6,336 nt of DNA from Oscillospiraceae bacterium (lineage in GTDB: Bacteria > Bacillota > Clostridia > Oscillospirales > Oscillospiraceae), in NCBI GenBank assembly GCA_009776905.1, contig WRMX01000145.1:1-6336 (forward strand), read 5' to 3'. The notes under the pieces are model-generated. The model did no database searches, was not told where the DNA came from, and saw nothing but the letters and a program-made list of their open reading frames with translations. Positions 6,027 to 6,336 of this stretch are shown here, piece by piece. How positions within the stretch are numbered: the stretch's first letter is position 1; each line of letters starts with the position of its first letter. The translations under genes and the position numbers were made by a program.

Positions 6027-6336
6027 TTAATTCCTCATCCGCCTTGTTACTGAAGCAGCGTGGGCATCCAGACCTTCCTTGGCGGCAAAAAGCGCGATGT
6101 CAGCTCCGACAGCCTCCAAAGCATCTTGAGAGTAATATGTAAACGATTGCTTTCTTATGAAATCGTCGACCGACAGCGAACAGGAAAAACGCGCAGTGCC
6201 CAAGGTCGGGAGCGTGTGGTTCGGGCCTGCGAAATAGTCTCCGAGAGCTTCCGGCGTGTTTCTGCCGAGAAACACCGAGCCTGCATTTTTCACCATATGG
6301 AGATACGAAAACGGCTCGTCAAGAAAAATCTCCAAA
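6027..6336 (-). CDS. hisD: Histidinol dehydrogenase HisD, C-terminal part (cut by window end)
   Basis: The last 102 residues of HisD are visible; the 5' part lies beyond the window. The enzyme oxidises histidinol to histidine in two NAD-linked steps with a bound zinc. In the visible fragment, GDYFAGPNHTLPT holds the Asp (fragment residue 33) equivalent to a zinc ligand and the conserved His (residue 40). TARFSCSLSVDDFI is the typical following segment. EGLDAHA carries the His (residue 92) equivalent to the other C-terminal zinc ligand. It ends with TAA, 76 bases before the hisC TTG, and is the first visible gene of the his cluster in transcription order. hisG commonly precedes it but is not in view. 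Confidence 0.95.
   Translation of the reverse strand, partial: LEIFLDEPFSYLHMVKNAGSVFLGRNTPEALGDYFAGPNHTLPTLGTARFSCSLSVDDFIRKQSFTYYSQDALEAVGADIALFAAKEGLDAHAASVTRRMRN

Overview
The window looks like a chromosomal segment from an anaerobic bacterium, most likely a Gram-positive of the Clostridia/Eubacteriales type. That placement is inference. It rests on a glycyl radical enzyme (these are oxygen-sensitive), strong AGGAGG-type ribosome binding sites, a compact histidine operon with a single-domain HisB, and moderately GC-rich coding sequence. No rRNA or other marker is present to fix the taxon.

Layout. Positions 1-284 hold no credible gene. They carry a roughly 219-bp element (25-243) bounded by perfect 10-bp inverted repeats and filled with further nested inverted repeats. 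A single + strand gene follows (285-2726). It encodes a complete 813-residue glycyl radical enzyme of the pyruvate formate-lyase-like superfamily, with the Cys-Val-Glu active-site triplet and the C-terminal glycyl radical loop. Its substrate cannot be assigned from the sequence, and its activating enzyme is not in the window. It converges on a minus-strand histidine operon read in the order hisD (partial, cut by the window end), hisC, hisB, hisA, hisF. The convergent junction (2720-2778) holds three tandem 14-bp repeats and a 12-bp perfect stem.

How the genes work together. HisA and HisF perform successive steps on ProFAR/PRFAR, HisB dehydrates imidazole glycerol phosphate, HisC transaminates imidazole acetol phosphate, and HisD makes the last two oxidations from histidinol to histidine. 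hisB overlaps hisA by 4 bp and hisA lies 16 bp from hisF, so these are probably translationally coupled. The usual hisH, the glutaminase partner of HisF, is missing from its common place between hisB and hisA, and hisI/hisE do not follow hisF. The glycyl radical enzyme is a separate transcription unit with no evident link to histidine synthesis.

Points worth a second look: the two ends of the 219-bp element are repeated, joined together, as a 28-bp hairpin in the hisD-hisC gap; hisC seems to lack a canonical start at the position that its ribosome binding site and family N-terminus predict (an ATC sits there); and the glycyl radical enzyme is of unassigned specificity.
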